From Drosophila pseudoobscura (Eukaryota > Arthropoda > Insecta > Diptera > Drosophilidae), in assembly GCF_009870125.1 (NCBI RefSeq), contig NC_046683.1:22267001-22331000 (forward strand): a stretch of DNA of 64,000 nt, given 5' to 3'. The notes under the pieces were generated by a model, which had not been told where the DNA came from, ran no database searches, and saw only the letters and a list, made by a program, of their open reading frames with translations. The position numbers and the translations under genes were made by a program. Shown here piece by piece: positions 11,138 to 23,113 of the stretch. The number at the start of each line of letters is the position of its first letter. Position 1 is the stretch's first letter.

Positions 11138-11998
11138 TATATATAATTTCGCCACACCCCGTTCCGCCCCCGCATCCACAAATCTCAGAGACTATTAACG
11201 CTAGAGTAACCAAATTTAGTATCCGCACTCCTGGTAGATCGCACTATAAAACGTATATCTCAAAATTTCGCCCCACTTCCTTTCCTCCCACACAAAGGAC
11301 GAAAATCTGTTGCATCCACAATATTGCAGATTTGAGAAAACTAAAAACGCAGAATCATAGATAATGATCATATCTATCAGATTGCTGAATCTGGATCAGA
11401 TCGGATCATTTTTGTAGCCAAAAGCAAGAAATCAATTTGCAGTGGCTACGCAGCGCCCGACGTCACGCTCAGACTGATTTTCTGTCTCTCTCGCACGCAC
11501 TCTTTGTCGTTTCGTTTAATATTAGCAGCGTCTGCCGGAGGAGAGCCCTTTTCCGCCCCCAAAACGGACGAAAATCTGGGGCATCCACAAATCTCAGAGA
11601 CTATTAAAGCTAGACTAAACAAATTTGGTATCCACATTCTTGTTAGATCTCACTATAAAACGTATATCTCAAAATTTCGCCCCACCCCCTTCCGCATACA
11701 CAAAGGACGAAAATCTGTGGGATCTACAATATTAATGATACAAGAAAACTAAAATCATAAGGAATTATCATACCGGATTGCCGAATCTGAATCAGAACAG
11801 ATGATTTGTATAGCCAAAAGGAACACATCAATTTTCGGTCGCTACGCAACGCCCGACGACACGTTCAGACTGATTTTCTGTCTCTCTCGCACGTCTGTCT
11901 CTCTCTAGCGGTGTCTGCCGGAGGAGAGCCATAGTAAGTATCGGGTACAAATGTAGAGTTGCGGTCTCCGTAGCAGCTCACAACGGTCCCTTTCGTTT
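10742..11998 (+). mobile_element. DINE-1-like Helentron (copy D1), composite
   Basis: It starts within the DINE-1 head (AATGAGTATTGGGGTATATT) and lacks the terminal TATACCCGATACTC. It carries the family's ATTCTT...CAGCATCAATAGCCGAGTCGAT core, GTCTGTCC repeats and CCGCCCCCACAAAG blocks. The TGCCGGAGGAGAGCC block occurs twice (near 11532 and 11914), so it is either two fused copies or an internally duplicated one. The 3' hairpin is at 11954-11978 with a G.T-type substitution. Confidence 0.8.
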
Positions 11999-12955
11999 TA
12001 AATAAAATCTTCCGAAACATTCTCCATTGTCTCTGACGAGGTCGCACGACAGTGCTCTTGGCGAGGCGTATTTTTAAATTAATATGTACATATGTATATT
12101 ATAATATAATAAACATTGATTATTCTTTTACTGCGGTACTCAAAGAAATATTTTCTTTAGAAGACGGCGATTTTGACCGGGTTACTTAAAAAATTTTCCA
12201 ATACGCTCAGGACAGAATGTCAAAGGGGCAAAAGCAAATAAAACGTTAAATTAAATTAAATAATAAATGAATTAAATAATAATAATAATTAATTTAATAA
12301 AAATAAGTCGATCAAAGAGGAATTGAAGGTTCATGCGATGCGACGGTCCAATGCAAAACATACATACATACATATGTATGTATGCGTTTTGTGAGAACGT
12401 TACAGTTAGGTTTTGAGCACAAGCAATAGCAACACAACTCTGCGCGTAAAAATTATTAAAATTTTTTTTCAATTTTTATTATAAAAATTGAAAATAAAAA
12501 TTGAATTCAAATATCTTTTGAAACAAAGGAGTCAGATGATATATAGATCAGGAGTCAGATCATATACGCATTAATACCTTTCAAATGATATATAATATAT
12601 ATGTATGTATGTACATACATTTGTATGTACATATATTTAATTATCCGCTTAGGCACTTGCCCAGACCGCCTAATCAGCGGCCAATGTGTAAGCGAAAAAG
12701 AGTACAAGAGATAAAGAGAACTTAAGAATAATGACACAATATGCACAAAATGCAAAAAATGCATTCATTGGCGACGCATGACGACATTTGTGACACTTGT
12801 CTGCTTCCCTGTACCCACAGATACATACAGATAACAGATAACAGATAACAGATAACAGTTTATATGCTAGTAGGTTTTTTATTTATTTAGTTTCAGAAGC
12901 ATTATTTTTTTACAGATTCTGTAGATACATATGTTGCATCTTAGATCTGTTATTA
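11999..12955. other. AT-rich intergenic DNA, no gene seen
   Basis: It contains TACATA/TATGTA microsatellites (near 12358-12384 and 12596-12640) and a tandem run of the 8-bp unit AGATAACA at about 12828-12858. ORF-like frames here are short and biased and show no recognisable domain. Confidence 0.5.
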
Positions 12956-14095
12956 CTAGTTTAAGAGCAGAAAATGCCCTTTGCACTGAAACCTGGGTAG
13001 CAGGTACAGATTTAAGTACCTTGACAAGACGTGTCTACAGGTACAGACGTGGATATGCCCATAAATTTCGGTTGTTGCCAATTTGAGCTCAAGTTCGTCC
13101 TCTTCCTCAGACTCTTCACATTCAGATGCAACCTCAATAGATTTTAAATATGCATTCAAATATGAGCATGTGTTATAAGGTGTGAACTCAAGGCCATTGT
13201 CCGATCGAATCAACGATGTCTCTGAGACTTCTGAGGAAATCGGTTTCTCGATATTTTGGCTAATTCTCATATAAATATGGAAGGCTCCATTAAGCTCGCC
13301 TGTTTATTTACAGCAATTATTTGGCGCATCAATCCTACCAAATGATTATTGGCAGCCGCTAGCTGAAAAGGATTCTTCAGAAGAATCCGCCGAATTCTGA
13401 GATCCAAATTAATCTCAGAGAGTATGAACTTTTCTTTTCGACTCTCCAAGCTTTTGGCTTGATCCTCACTATGGATGTTGCTAATCATAGATTTGATCAT
13501 CAATTTGGTGTCATATCTTTTCTATACAAGAAAAGCTTGTAGAAGTCCCAAAAAAAAGTTGTTCGCTTTGCAACTTTTTGGTGGCTCCAGAAATCGGCTC
13601 CAGCACATACAGCAGCACTTTGATGTTGGCCCATTGCTTTTCTGTTAGCAGCAAGTTTTGAGGCAAGTGTTGCCGGATGAACTCCTCGTATATGCATACA
13701 CTTTTTAGCATCTCATAAGTTGAGCTCCATCTTGGGGGCACATCGGTGACAGGCAGGGGTAGCGCTGTAGTAGAAATTGCTAATCTAAATACAGTATACA
13801 AGAAGAAATTTATTCATTGCTATAATTAAAATTCGTTATTTTGTATCCTTACCTGAACTTCGGTTTGCGCAATGTTTTTACAAGTTTTCGCGCACTTGCA
13901 ACAGTTGCATCCCTTGCATCGTTATTCAAAAAATCTTTTGCGGCTAGTTGCATGGAGTGAGCAGCACATCGGATGGATGAAATCGAAAAAATATTTATGT
14001 CGTCCATCAGCTCCTCATTTTCGAGATCAATGCTGAGCACACTTCCGAGGTCTTCGTTCAAACAATCGATTGCCTTTAAGACATTCTTACCATTG

Positions 14096-17000
14096 CACTA
14101 TGGTCCAGAATTCGTTTTTTTTGGCATAAAGTCGAAATTTTTATGTGAATGGATTACGTTTTTTCTTGCAAATTCTCAAAGTAAATTCTCCACATTTTTA
14201 CGTGGCGATCGAGTAAATTTGCTCAAATAAATTCGGCTAAAAATGGAAAATGAAGATAAAGGTATGTAGTATCACTAACCATACTGTATGGTTAGTGGTA
14301 GTATCTAATGTATTTAGTTATTTTATGTGTAGTCCCAAGATTTAAGTGTTGTGCAATGTCCAATTTATGTGTATTTTTGTAGAAAATTTCACTGCGTCCC
14401 CTGTGTTTCGTAGAATATAACAAATGAACTGAGTTCTGCTGAGAAAAACTAACTATGTAAGTTTGTACCTACAAATGTTGTAATTGACTGGAAAGTAACA
14501 ACTTTGGCCCGTTTTGGCCCCTTTTCTTTAAATTTGTTAATATTCAGGAAAGTTCGAGTTTTTGCATAGCGATCTCATCGATATTTGGCGCAAAAACAAT
14601 CGACAAAAAAAATCTGTCTCACATTGGATTTACAGTAAAATCAATAACAACCATTTGGAAAATGAAAAAAAAGAGAAATAGATAAAAAAATCAGTAATTT
14701 TGAATCCTTCATTAAAAGAAACCTTCTGAAGTGCAACAAAATGATGGAACGGTTTATGACCACCCATGCTAAATGGATGGCTTCTAAAATAACAATTATT
14801 GTTGATGAATTGTAAGACACCAAAGAAAATGGGACGTCCAACATTACATTATACAAATGCAGGGACAAGATTAAAAAGGAAACTGGCGTCTGATCTTGCA
14901 AATGATAATAATAATAACACGAATCTTCTTATGCATGCTGCGGCAGTTTCTGCTAATAAAGAACGCAAGACCGATGTGGCTTTTGTCCTAACAAAAACAA
15001 TTAGAACACCTGAATACCCGACTGAATCGAAAAAGCATCTTCAATTGCAAAAGCCCATTGCACTTTCACCAGATGAAGCTTTAGCTTACCTCCTGGAAAA
15101 TTCACTCAACAAACAGCAGTATACAAACACTAGGCTCTTAAATAAAAGGCATAACTGCGATATTTATCCTAGCTATAATAAAGTAATGGAAGCTAAATTA
15201 CAGTGCCGACCAGAGTGCATAGTAGTAATGGAAACTACTGCTCGAGTGCCATTACAAAATCTTTTGGATCATACAGCACATCGAATAATTAAATTTCAGT
15301 CCGATGTTTTCAAGCAGTTCCCGGATGCATCTGAAATCAAATTAATCTGCAGCATCTGCGGCTCAACGGGTCATAGTATATACAAGCAGAATTTTTTAAC
15401 GGAAATACCTGGCAGTCAGCTTTCCGATCATTCTTTATGTATAACTTCTGTTATACCCCTACAAATTACAGACACCTATCATCGGAACATCTGGACAAAT
15501 AGAACACCGCAGTCTATTAGATTTTGCAGACCGCTAAAAATTGATCTAGTAAAAGAAACTACTGCGCACATAATTATAGAAAAAAAAGATTTAGATTTTC
15601 AAATTAACACTCTTAAACCCTTTGTTTATAAATTAGTTGAGAATGTTGACATAGTAGTTACCTATGAAATGCATATGACACTTATAGATGGAAAAGTGCT
15701 GAACGTATTAACTGGAACTAAATCTACTCAATGTTGTCCAATATGTGGGGTCACCCCGACAAAAGTATTGGAAATTACAGATTTTAGTTCAGAAACCTTT
15801 ACCCCAAAGCTTGGAGCTTTGAAATTTGGAGTAAGTCCATTACATGCTTGGATCCGGTTTCTATAATTTGTCTTGAACATATCATACAGAATAGAGATAC
15901 AAAAATGGCATATAAAAGGTGATAATAAGATACAAATGAGCATTCGTACAAAATATATTCAGGAAAAGATTTGGGAAGATATGGGTCTACGTATAAGCAT
16001 GCCAAAGCAGAATGGCAACGGAAATAGAAATGATGGGAATACGGCAAGAAGAGCTTTTGCGAACACTAAGCTACTATCATCCATAACCAACTTTAGCGTA
16101 GCCCTTTTAAATAATTTTCACATAATCTTAATCGCAATTTCGTGTAACTATTATATAAATTCGGAAAAATTTCGTTCTTTTTGTGAGAGTACTTTTTGCT
16201 TATATATGCAAACACATCCGTGGTACCCAATGTCCCCTACGATTCATAAAGCATTAGTCCACGGTTTTCAAATAAACAATTCGACGTTGGTTCCACTTGG
16301 ATGTTTCGGAGAAAATGCTTTAGAGGCACGGAATAAAATGTACAAAAAAGACAGATTATCACATGCAAGAAAAAATAGTCGGGTAAATACTATGACTGAC
16401 ATTTTTATACCCAATACTCAAAATGAGTATTGGGGTATATTAGATTTGTGGTAAAAGTGGATGTGTGTAACGTCCAGAAGGAATCGTTTCCGACCCTATA
16501 AAGTATATATATTCTTGATCAGCATCAATAGCCGAGTCGATTGAGCCATGTCTGTCTGTCCGTCTGTCCGTCCGTCCGTCTGTCCGTCCCCTTCAGCGCC
16601 TAATGCTCAAAGACTATAAGAGCTAGAGCAACGATGTTTTGGATCCAGACTTCTGTGATATGTCACTGCTCCAAAAATATTTCAAAACTTTGCCCCGCTC
16701 ACTTCCGCCCCCACAAAGGGCGAAAATCTGTGGCATCCACAATTTCGACGATACGAGAAAACTAAAAACGTAGAATCGTAGAAGATGACTATATCTTCTA
16801 GAGTGCAAAATCTGAAACAGATCGTATAATTATTACAGCCAGAATCACGAAAACAATTTCACTCTTTCTCGCTCTGTCTCACTCTAACACACAGGTTTCA
16901 TGGTCGGTTTTGCCAATTGCAAAATATGAGCTCAAGGATCTCAGAACCTATAAGAGCCAGAGCAACCAAATTTGGTATCCACACTCCTGTGATATCGGAC

Positions 17001-18030
17001 CTTGACCGTTTCATGTCCAAATTTCGCCCCACCCCCATCCGCCCCCACAAAGGACGAAAATCTGTTGCATCCACAATATTGCAGATTCGAGAAAACTAAA
17101 AACGCAGAATCATAGATAATGACCATATCTATTAGATTGCTGATCTGGATCAGATCAGATCACTTTTATAGCCAAAAGGAACAAATCAATTTGCAGTGGC
17201 TACGCAGCGCGTGACGTCACGCTCAGACTGATTTCCTGTCTCTCTCGCACGCACTCTTTATCGTGTCGTTTAATATTAGCGGCGTCTGCCGGAGGAGAGC
17301 CATACTGACTTAGTATCGGGTATAACCGTAGAGTTGCGGTGTCCGCAGCAACTCACAACGTTCCACCTCGTTTATAGAGCGATAGATTCCTCGGATCCAT
17401 TACTATCGAGTGTCTGTTTAAAGGAGAGGGAAAGGAAAAACAAGAAAAAGCCTCTTTCCAAAGAAGTATTAAGCCTTCTGGAGTTGCCGTCTATCGAAAG
17501 CAAAGATTCAGGTGAATACGAAAATGACTCGCAATCTGATTCTGATTCTGATTATAATATATACGACATAGAACTAGAAGAAGAAGATGAGGTCATTTAA
17601 GAAAAAAATTAGTGTGTAATAAATTTCCATAGTTTATATATAAATATAGATAATTTGAAATAAGATATTATACTTATAATGATGTTAATGATGATGTCAT
17701 TATATTATAATGATTTAACAACAAAATGTAATAAATTTGAAGTATGTAATTTAAACTTCCGACTTTATGCAAAAAAAAAAACAAGAACAAGTACAAGTAT
17801 ACAAGTATACAAGTATATGTACAAAATTTAAAAGCTCTAGCTTTAATTTCGAGCTCTGTGTTAAACAAATCTTAGGTGCTCTGGGGAAGGGGGTCGATGG
17901 CGTGGTCGAATCTAAAACAAAAAAAAAACCGAAATTTTATAAAAATACTCAAAATAATTGTGCAAAGTTTCAAGGCTCTAGCTTTAAAACTAGACTTTAT
18001 GCCAAAAAAAACGACTTCTGGACCATAGTG
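14096..18030 (+). mobile_element. Transib DNA transposon with RAG1-related transposase, carrying a DINE-1
   Basis: The inverted ends start CACTATGGTCCAGAA and match over about 38 bp. A perfect 5-bp duplication CATTG (14091-14095, 18031-18035) splits the hAT transposase. Without the nested DINE-1 the element is about 3.0 kb, normal for Transib. The transposase runs on the plus strand from MGRPTLHYTNAG (about 14829) to 15866, continues after one small frameshift at 15873-16405, and resumes after the DINE-1 at about 17373-17600. Family motifs are TLIDGKVLNVLTGTKS with the second catalytic Asp, CCPICG zinc-binding cysteines, NDGNTARRAF, HKALVHGF, and GENALEARNK with the likely catalytic Glu. It ends in a Ser/Asp/Glu-rich acidic tail. 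At the expected first Asp the sequence reads SICGSTGHS. Transib transposase is the established relative of the RAG1 V(D)J recombinase. Confidence 0.88.
16406..17371 (+). mobile_element. DINE-1-like Helentron (copy D2), inserted in the Transib transposase
   Basis: It runs from TATACCCAATACTC to the family tail CACAACGTTCCACCTCG. It splits the transposase between codons for DIF and YRAIDSSDP, so the flanking coding frame shows where the element begins and ends. Length is about 966 bp with no coding capacity. It is the youngest layer of the nest. Confidence 0.88.
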
Positions 18031-18390
18031 CATTGCCTGAAGTGATGGTGTATATTTGCCGCTTTGAAATGGAAAACTCTGCAAAAATGTTTTCGATTTC
18101 CATACTCAAATTGAGCCCTGTGTGTATTCGATGCAGTTTAATTATGCCCAATGTCTTCACTTCAATAGCATGATTACGGTAATACTGAACGCGTTTGTCG
18201 AGAATGTCGAGAAGCAATGTCAATTTTATTGAAAGCATGTTATTTGTATGGTCGACATTGTGATGTAAATTTGTTGTTTTTTCTCCTGAGGCTCACTTTT
18301 TTTTGGTGCAACCCGGAATTGTAGTCATCGGCATGCCACTCCTGTAGGTGTCTTCTCAAATTTGTAAAGTAACTACCCTTAAAGGAACGA

Positions 18391-18972
18391 AGGCGAAATT
18401 TTGACACAAAATGGTCAAGGTCCGATATCACAGAAGTGTGGATACCAAATTTGGTTGCTCTAGCTCTTATGGGTTCTGGGATCCTTGAACTCATATTTTG
18501 GAATTGGCAAAACCGACCATGAAACCTGGTCGTTAGAGAGAGACAGAGCGAGAAAGAATGAAATTGTTTTCTTGATTCTGGCTATAATAATTATACGATC
18601 TGGATTTCGCACTCTAGAAGATATAGTCGTCCTCTACGATTCTGCGTTTTCAGTTTTCTCGTATCTTTGAATTTGTGGATGCCACAGATTTTCGCACTTT
18701 GTGGGGGCGGAAGTGGGCGGGGCAATGTTTTGAAATATACTTGTAGAAGTGACATATCACAGAAATCCGAATATAAAATGTCGTTGCTCTAGCCCTTATA
18801 GTCTTTGAGCACTAGGCTGTGATAGGGACGGACAGACAGACAGGGCTTGATCGACTCGGCTATTGATGCTGATTAAGAATATATATACTTTATGGGGTCG
18901 GAAACGATTCCTTCTGGATGTTACACACATCCACTTTTACCTCAAATCTAATATACCCCAATACTCATTTTG
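18391..18972 (-). mobile_element. DINE-1-like Helentron fragment (copy D3)
   Basis: Minus-strand copy with the same truncated head as D1 (AATGAGTATTGGGG joined to GAAGCACAAACC), and lacking the 3' half. It abuts the hAT coding relic at 18391. Most of it lies inside arm B'. Confidence 0.8.
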
Positions 18973-19399
18973 AAGCACAAACCGAAGCACAGTTGCGTCT
19001 TAGATTTGACTCCAATTTTCAACGAAGAAAATTTGAAATTTATAGTTTTAATATCAATTAAAAGTAATTAAATAGTTATTACTAAGTAAGTAAGTAAGTA
19101 ATTACTAAAAGAAATAATGGTAATTAAAATAGTGAAAATAGGAGGCGGCTCTTATTTGCACATTGGTTTATCAAAACACTTAAACAAATTATTGGTGATT
19201 TTAAAACTATAAGTAATTAGGTTCCCCAATCGACGATGAAGTTGGAGAATTTAAACTCGATCATAACTCCGGAGCTCACTGATTTCTTTGTGAGTAGTAG
19301 CGTATCCTTCTATGGCAGCTAGTTAATGTTCGTTTTTTATTTGTATTATTTTCTATCATTAAATAAACAAATTATGGAACATCTATGTCGAGCTGCTTA
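18582..19399 (-). repeat. Inverted-duplication arm B' (partner of 10313-11137)
   Basis: Reverse complement of arm B with a few substitutions and small indels (for example an extra TAAG unit near 19085). It includes a 3' remnant of the same LINE at 19328-19399; the rest of the LINE is absent on this side. Confidence 0.75.
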
Positions 19400-19544
19400 A
19401 AAAATGTGCTGCTCGGGAGGCTGATTTTGGAGTATAATTTAGATGGAATCTTAGGGGACGAGCTCCTTTAGAAGTTTTAAGATATTTTGTAATGTCCTGG
19501 AATGTAAGTCTAAAAAGAACTTTAAAAAAAAAAACCATAATAAT

Positions 19545-19900
19545 TAATTAATTAATCCATATTATTTCAGCGGCGGTGAAGTTGCAAATCCCAAACGAGC
19601 CAACTGAAAAGGCCATACGAAGAGCTTTTCATAACTTAAAGAATAGTACATTTCAGAAGTGTTCAAGAGCAAAAAATTCAACGCTCAAATAAAAGAATTG
19701 AATCCCTTATTAAATGCATGATTTTAGCCAAAAAATCATCACTTATAAAATTTATTCCTTCATTCGTTAAAAATCATCGCTCATTAAATGCATGTTTTTT
19801 CCGCACTGCTCGATGAGAATGTCATGGACAATGCCCTATGACCTCATCGTGGGTAGTGACGCTGTAATAGACGTGTCAGCGTGATATCATAGGAGTTTTG
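19545..19900 (+). repeat. Unidentified repeat family, copy 2 (related to 6408-6925)
   Basis: It has the same acceptor-like TTATTTCAG and CGGCGGTGAAG start, then an open stretch reading EKAIRRAFHNLKNSTFQK up to a stop, then the ATGCATGATTTTAGCC and GATGAGAATGTCATGGAC region shared with copy 1. About 19890-19970 is a further DINE-1 scrap (TTGCTCTAGCTCTTATA). Confidence 0.5.
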
Positions 19901-20056
19901 ATACAATATTTCATTGCTCTAGCTCTTATACTCTCTGAGAACTAGGAGATCTCAGAAACTATAAAAGTTATTGCTTTTTTGCTTTTTTCTTAAATCGCGT
20001 ACTTTCTGAAGTTGTTTTGCATCAAAACAATTAATTGAAAAAATGAATGCATTTTC

Positions 20057-21153
20057 TATACCCGGTACTCGAAGAGTATAGGGGTATATTAGATTTGTGG
20101 TGAAAATGGATGTGTGTAACGTCCAGAAGGAATCGTTTCCGACCCCATAAAGTATATATATTCTTGATCAGCATCAATAGCCGAGTCGATTGAGCCCTGT
20201 CAGTCTGTCCGTCCGTCCGTCTGTCCGTCCCCTTCAGCGCCTAGTGCTCAAAGACTACAAGAGCTAGAGCAACGATGTTTTAGATCCAGACTTCTGTGAT
20301 ATGTCACTGTTACAAAAATATTTCAAAACTTCGCCCCGCCCACTTCCGCCTCCACAAAGGACGAAAATCTGTGGCATCCACATTTTTAAAGATACGATAA
20401 AACCAAAAACGCATAATCGTAGAGAATGACCATATATTTTAGACTGCAGAATCTGAATTGGATCGTATTATTATTATAGCCAGAATCAAGAAAACAATTT
20501 CATTCTTTCTCGCCCTGTCTCTCTCTAGCACACACGTAGCATAGGCGGCTTTGCTTAGAGTAAAACATTAGCGCTTAGATCTCAGAGACTATAAAAGCTA
20601 GAGCAACCAAATTTGGTATCCACTCTTCTAATGTATCGGACCGAGACGAGTTTGTTTCAAAATTTCGCTACACCCCCTTCCGCCCCCGCAAAGCATGCAA
20701 ATCTGGGGATATTCACAAATCTCAGATACTATTAACGCTAGAGTAACCAAATTTAGTATCCGCACTCCTGTTAGATCTCACTATAAAATGTATATCTCAA
20801 AATTTCGCCCCACCCCCTTCCGCCCCCACAAAGGACGAAAATCTGTTGCATCCACAATATTGCACATTCGAGAAAACTAAAAACGCAGAATCATAGATAA
20901 CGAGCATATCTATCAGATTGCTGAATCTGGATCAGATCGGATAATTTGAATAGCCAAAAGCAAGAAATAAATTTGCACTGGCTACGCAGCGCCCGACGTC
21001 ACGCTCAGACTGATTTCCTGTCTCTCTCGCACGCACTCTTTGTCGTTTCGTTTAATATTAGTAGCGTCTGCCGGAGGAGAGCCATACTGACTTAGTATCG
21101 GGTATAACTGTAGAGTTGCGGTGTCCGCAGCAACTCACAACGTTCCCCCTCGT
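20057..21153 (+). mobile_element. DINE-1-like Helentron (copy D4), near full length
   Basis: Head TATACCCGGTACTCGAAGAG, full internal blocks, CGTCTGCCGGAGGAGAGCC, ATCGGGTATAAC and the 3' hairpin and tail. The head sequence (GTACTCGAAGAGTATAGGGG) differs from the other copies and resembles D. melanogaster INE-1 more closely. Confidence 0.85.
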
Positions 21154-21214
21154 TATATTTATTTACGAAGCAACCAGGTTAGCCGTTTGTGTTTGTCCAG
21201 CATCGCTGAGAAAA

Positions 21215-21590
21215 TAAGACATAAAAAAAAGTTAAATTACCCTGATATAGGTGTCAAGTTTGTGTTAATGCATCAATAAGTCATATATTTTATTCCTTTT
21301 GCAATTAAGGTTCGTTTCGTTGTATAAAAAGCCGTTTACTTTTCATTTCGTCAACGAAAATGTTTTCGTTTTGAAAACGAATAAATCTTGCGGAATGTGA
21401 AAACGGGAGCACCAATTTATGTGTAGTCAAAAGTAAATCGGAAAAATTTTGTGAATGTGAAAAGCCAGGCTCGCTGAGTAAAACCAAATATTTTTGAAAA
21501 CCAGAGAGCCTAAAAACGAAACGTTTTGGCTGAAAACGTAATCTGCAAATGTACGTGAAAACCGGAGCCTGCCTGATGTTCAATTTTCCC
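21215..21590 (-). repeat. AAACG-rich palindromic repeat (family E, copy 1)
   Basis: It shares TTCATTTCGTCAACGAAAA and the adjacent GCAATTAAGGTTCGTTTCG stretch with 41216-41385 (inverted), and the GTGAATGTGAAAAGCCAGGCTC stretch with 33285-33385. It contains inverted TTTTCGTTTTGAAAACGAA. No coding capacity is supported; probably a non-autonomous element. Confidence 0.5.
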
Positions 21591-23113
21591 CCTCGATACT
21601 ATCAATGGTTCGCCGAAAAAATCGATGGTCGGCTAATTTTGGAACCATCGATAGAATTGAGAGCACATTGTGTTCCCCACCCTACTCTACATCAGACAAC
21701 ACTACTACGCGCCAAATTTAACTGATCTCGCTTGAAGGAATCTATTAGCTTGAACAATGAATTTATTATTTATATTCTTTATTAATAGGACATTTTTGCT
21801 TTCGGCAATGTCTGTTGCTCATATAACTATTTTTTTGAATTATTTAATATCTTACACTTAAAACTAACGTGATTAATTGCAAAAAAATGTGTTTTTGCCT
21901 TCTAGTGATTTTTAAATGTTGGCGAATTAGCAAATCAGCATTACAAGTTTGGTGCTTAAAATTGTTCCTAAAATACCTCTCTTTGGAAAAAACATCCACT
22001 ACATCAGTGTCGTACAAAGTGTTTTCACCTTGCACCTGCATTCGATAGCAATTCAAGTATGCATGTTATGATATAAATTCTATGTGTGATCTCTGGATGC
22101 ATCGAAGCTGTTAATTGCTCGTACATAAATCAAAATCTTTGTTTATATATTGGTACACGAATATGTATATAAATCCCAGTCAAGCGGTCGGAGTTGGAAC
22201 GCCCTAGAAGTCCTCTTTGCATCCCGACCTAATGGTGGGACTGTGTACAGAGTGGTAGAGGGGATGAGCGGTCCCCCACGACTTTGCCTGGACATGGATG
22301 GCGGGAATTAAATATATACAATATAAACTCTTAATCCCTGTCTTCGATTGTACGGTTACGGGTGGAGAGCTGTGGGTAGTAAACATAGATAATCTGGGGT
22401 ACTCATAACTTACTGTTTAGACTATTGGAATCTATTGTCCATAGAAGCATTTATATACACATATTGATGTATATAATAAACATACAAACTCAGTTTCCTA
22501 ATCTATCATCTATTATATGTATTGTATATGTATGTACATACATATATAGCCCATGCAAGTGGATCGTCTGACGCAGGGATATGCCGAGCGGTGGGATAGG
22601 AAGGGGTGGAACAAACTAAAATGAAGTAATTCTTGCAGCATAAGTATCCCACAATTTCCACAGTCAATTCTTTCGTGTGTCCCAAAATGCATAGCACTTT
22701 TGTGATCTTGGTCGATTGGTATCTGTACTATATCTTGAAGCCATCACGCGGATATACATATATACATATGTAGGTAGTACTGGGTTCGGGGTGAGGTAGG
22801 GTGGGATTGGGACTCTTTTCCTTGAGGCACTTGTGGCTTGGCAAATCGAAAACTCTAAATACAAATAATCTTAAATTCTGATGTGGATATGTGGATCGGA
22901 ATGGGGGCCTAGGAATGTTGGGTAGAAACCAGTTAACCCAGATCTCATCTGTTAATGTGAGTGCGAGTATGGTAAATACAGTTGCGTGTACAAAGTATGT
23001 ATGTACATATGTATACACAACAATCATCAATAATTTACCTCTTTTTGTTTTTTGTTAACGACTATCAGTACTTTACCCTGCCCATATACATATAGACTGT
23101 ATATAATATGGTA
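21591..23113. other. Intergenic DNA, no gene seen
   Basis: AT-rich sequence with ATCGATGG/CCATCGAT motifs near 21600-21655 and several TACATATGTA microsatellites (22515-22545, 22750-22770, 22996-23012). I see no conserved domain and no coherent exon. Part of it could be distal G9a 3' flank. Confidence 0.4.

Larger units (their letters stand above)
12956..18390 (-). mobile_element. hAT-superfamily transposon relic, interrupted by a Transib
   Basis: Read on the minus strand from 18390: a C-terminal piece of a BED-finger-like motif (FTNLRRHLQEWH); then LNLSMEIENIFAEFSISKRQ; then, after the Transib insertion, LGSVLSIDLENEELMDD and SSIRCAAHSMQLAAKDFL; then, after a short probable intron (13799-13855), PPRWSSTYEML, LTEKQWANIKVLLYVLEPIS and KKLQSEQLFFGT. 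These blocks match the order and wording of hAT transposases. Frames are broken by stops and shifts, so the copy is dead. A DINE-1 (18391-18972) cuts off the N-terminus. The terminal inverted repeats were not identified. Confidence 0.75.

Noticed and set aside
12596..12640. TATGTATGTACATACATTTG palindromic stretch as a regulatory hairpin
   Set aside because: These TACATA/TATGTA tracts recur throughout the window and are ordinary Drosophila microsatellites.
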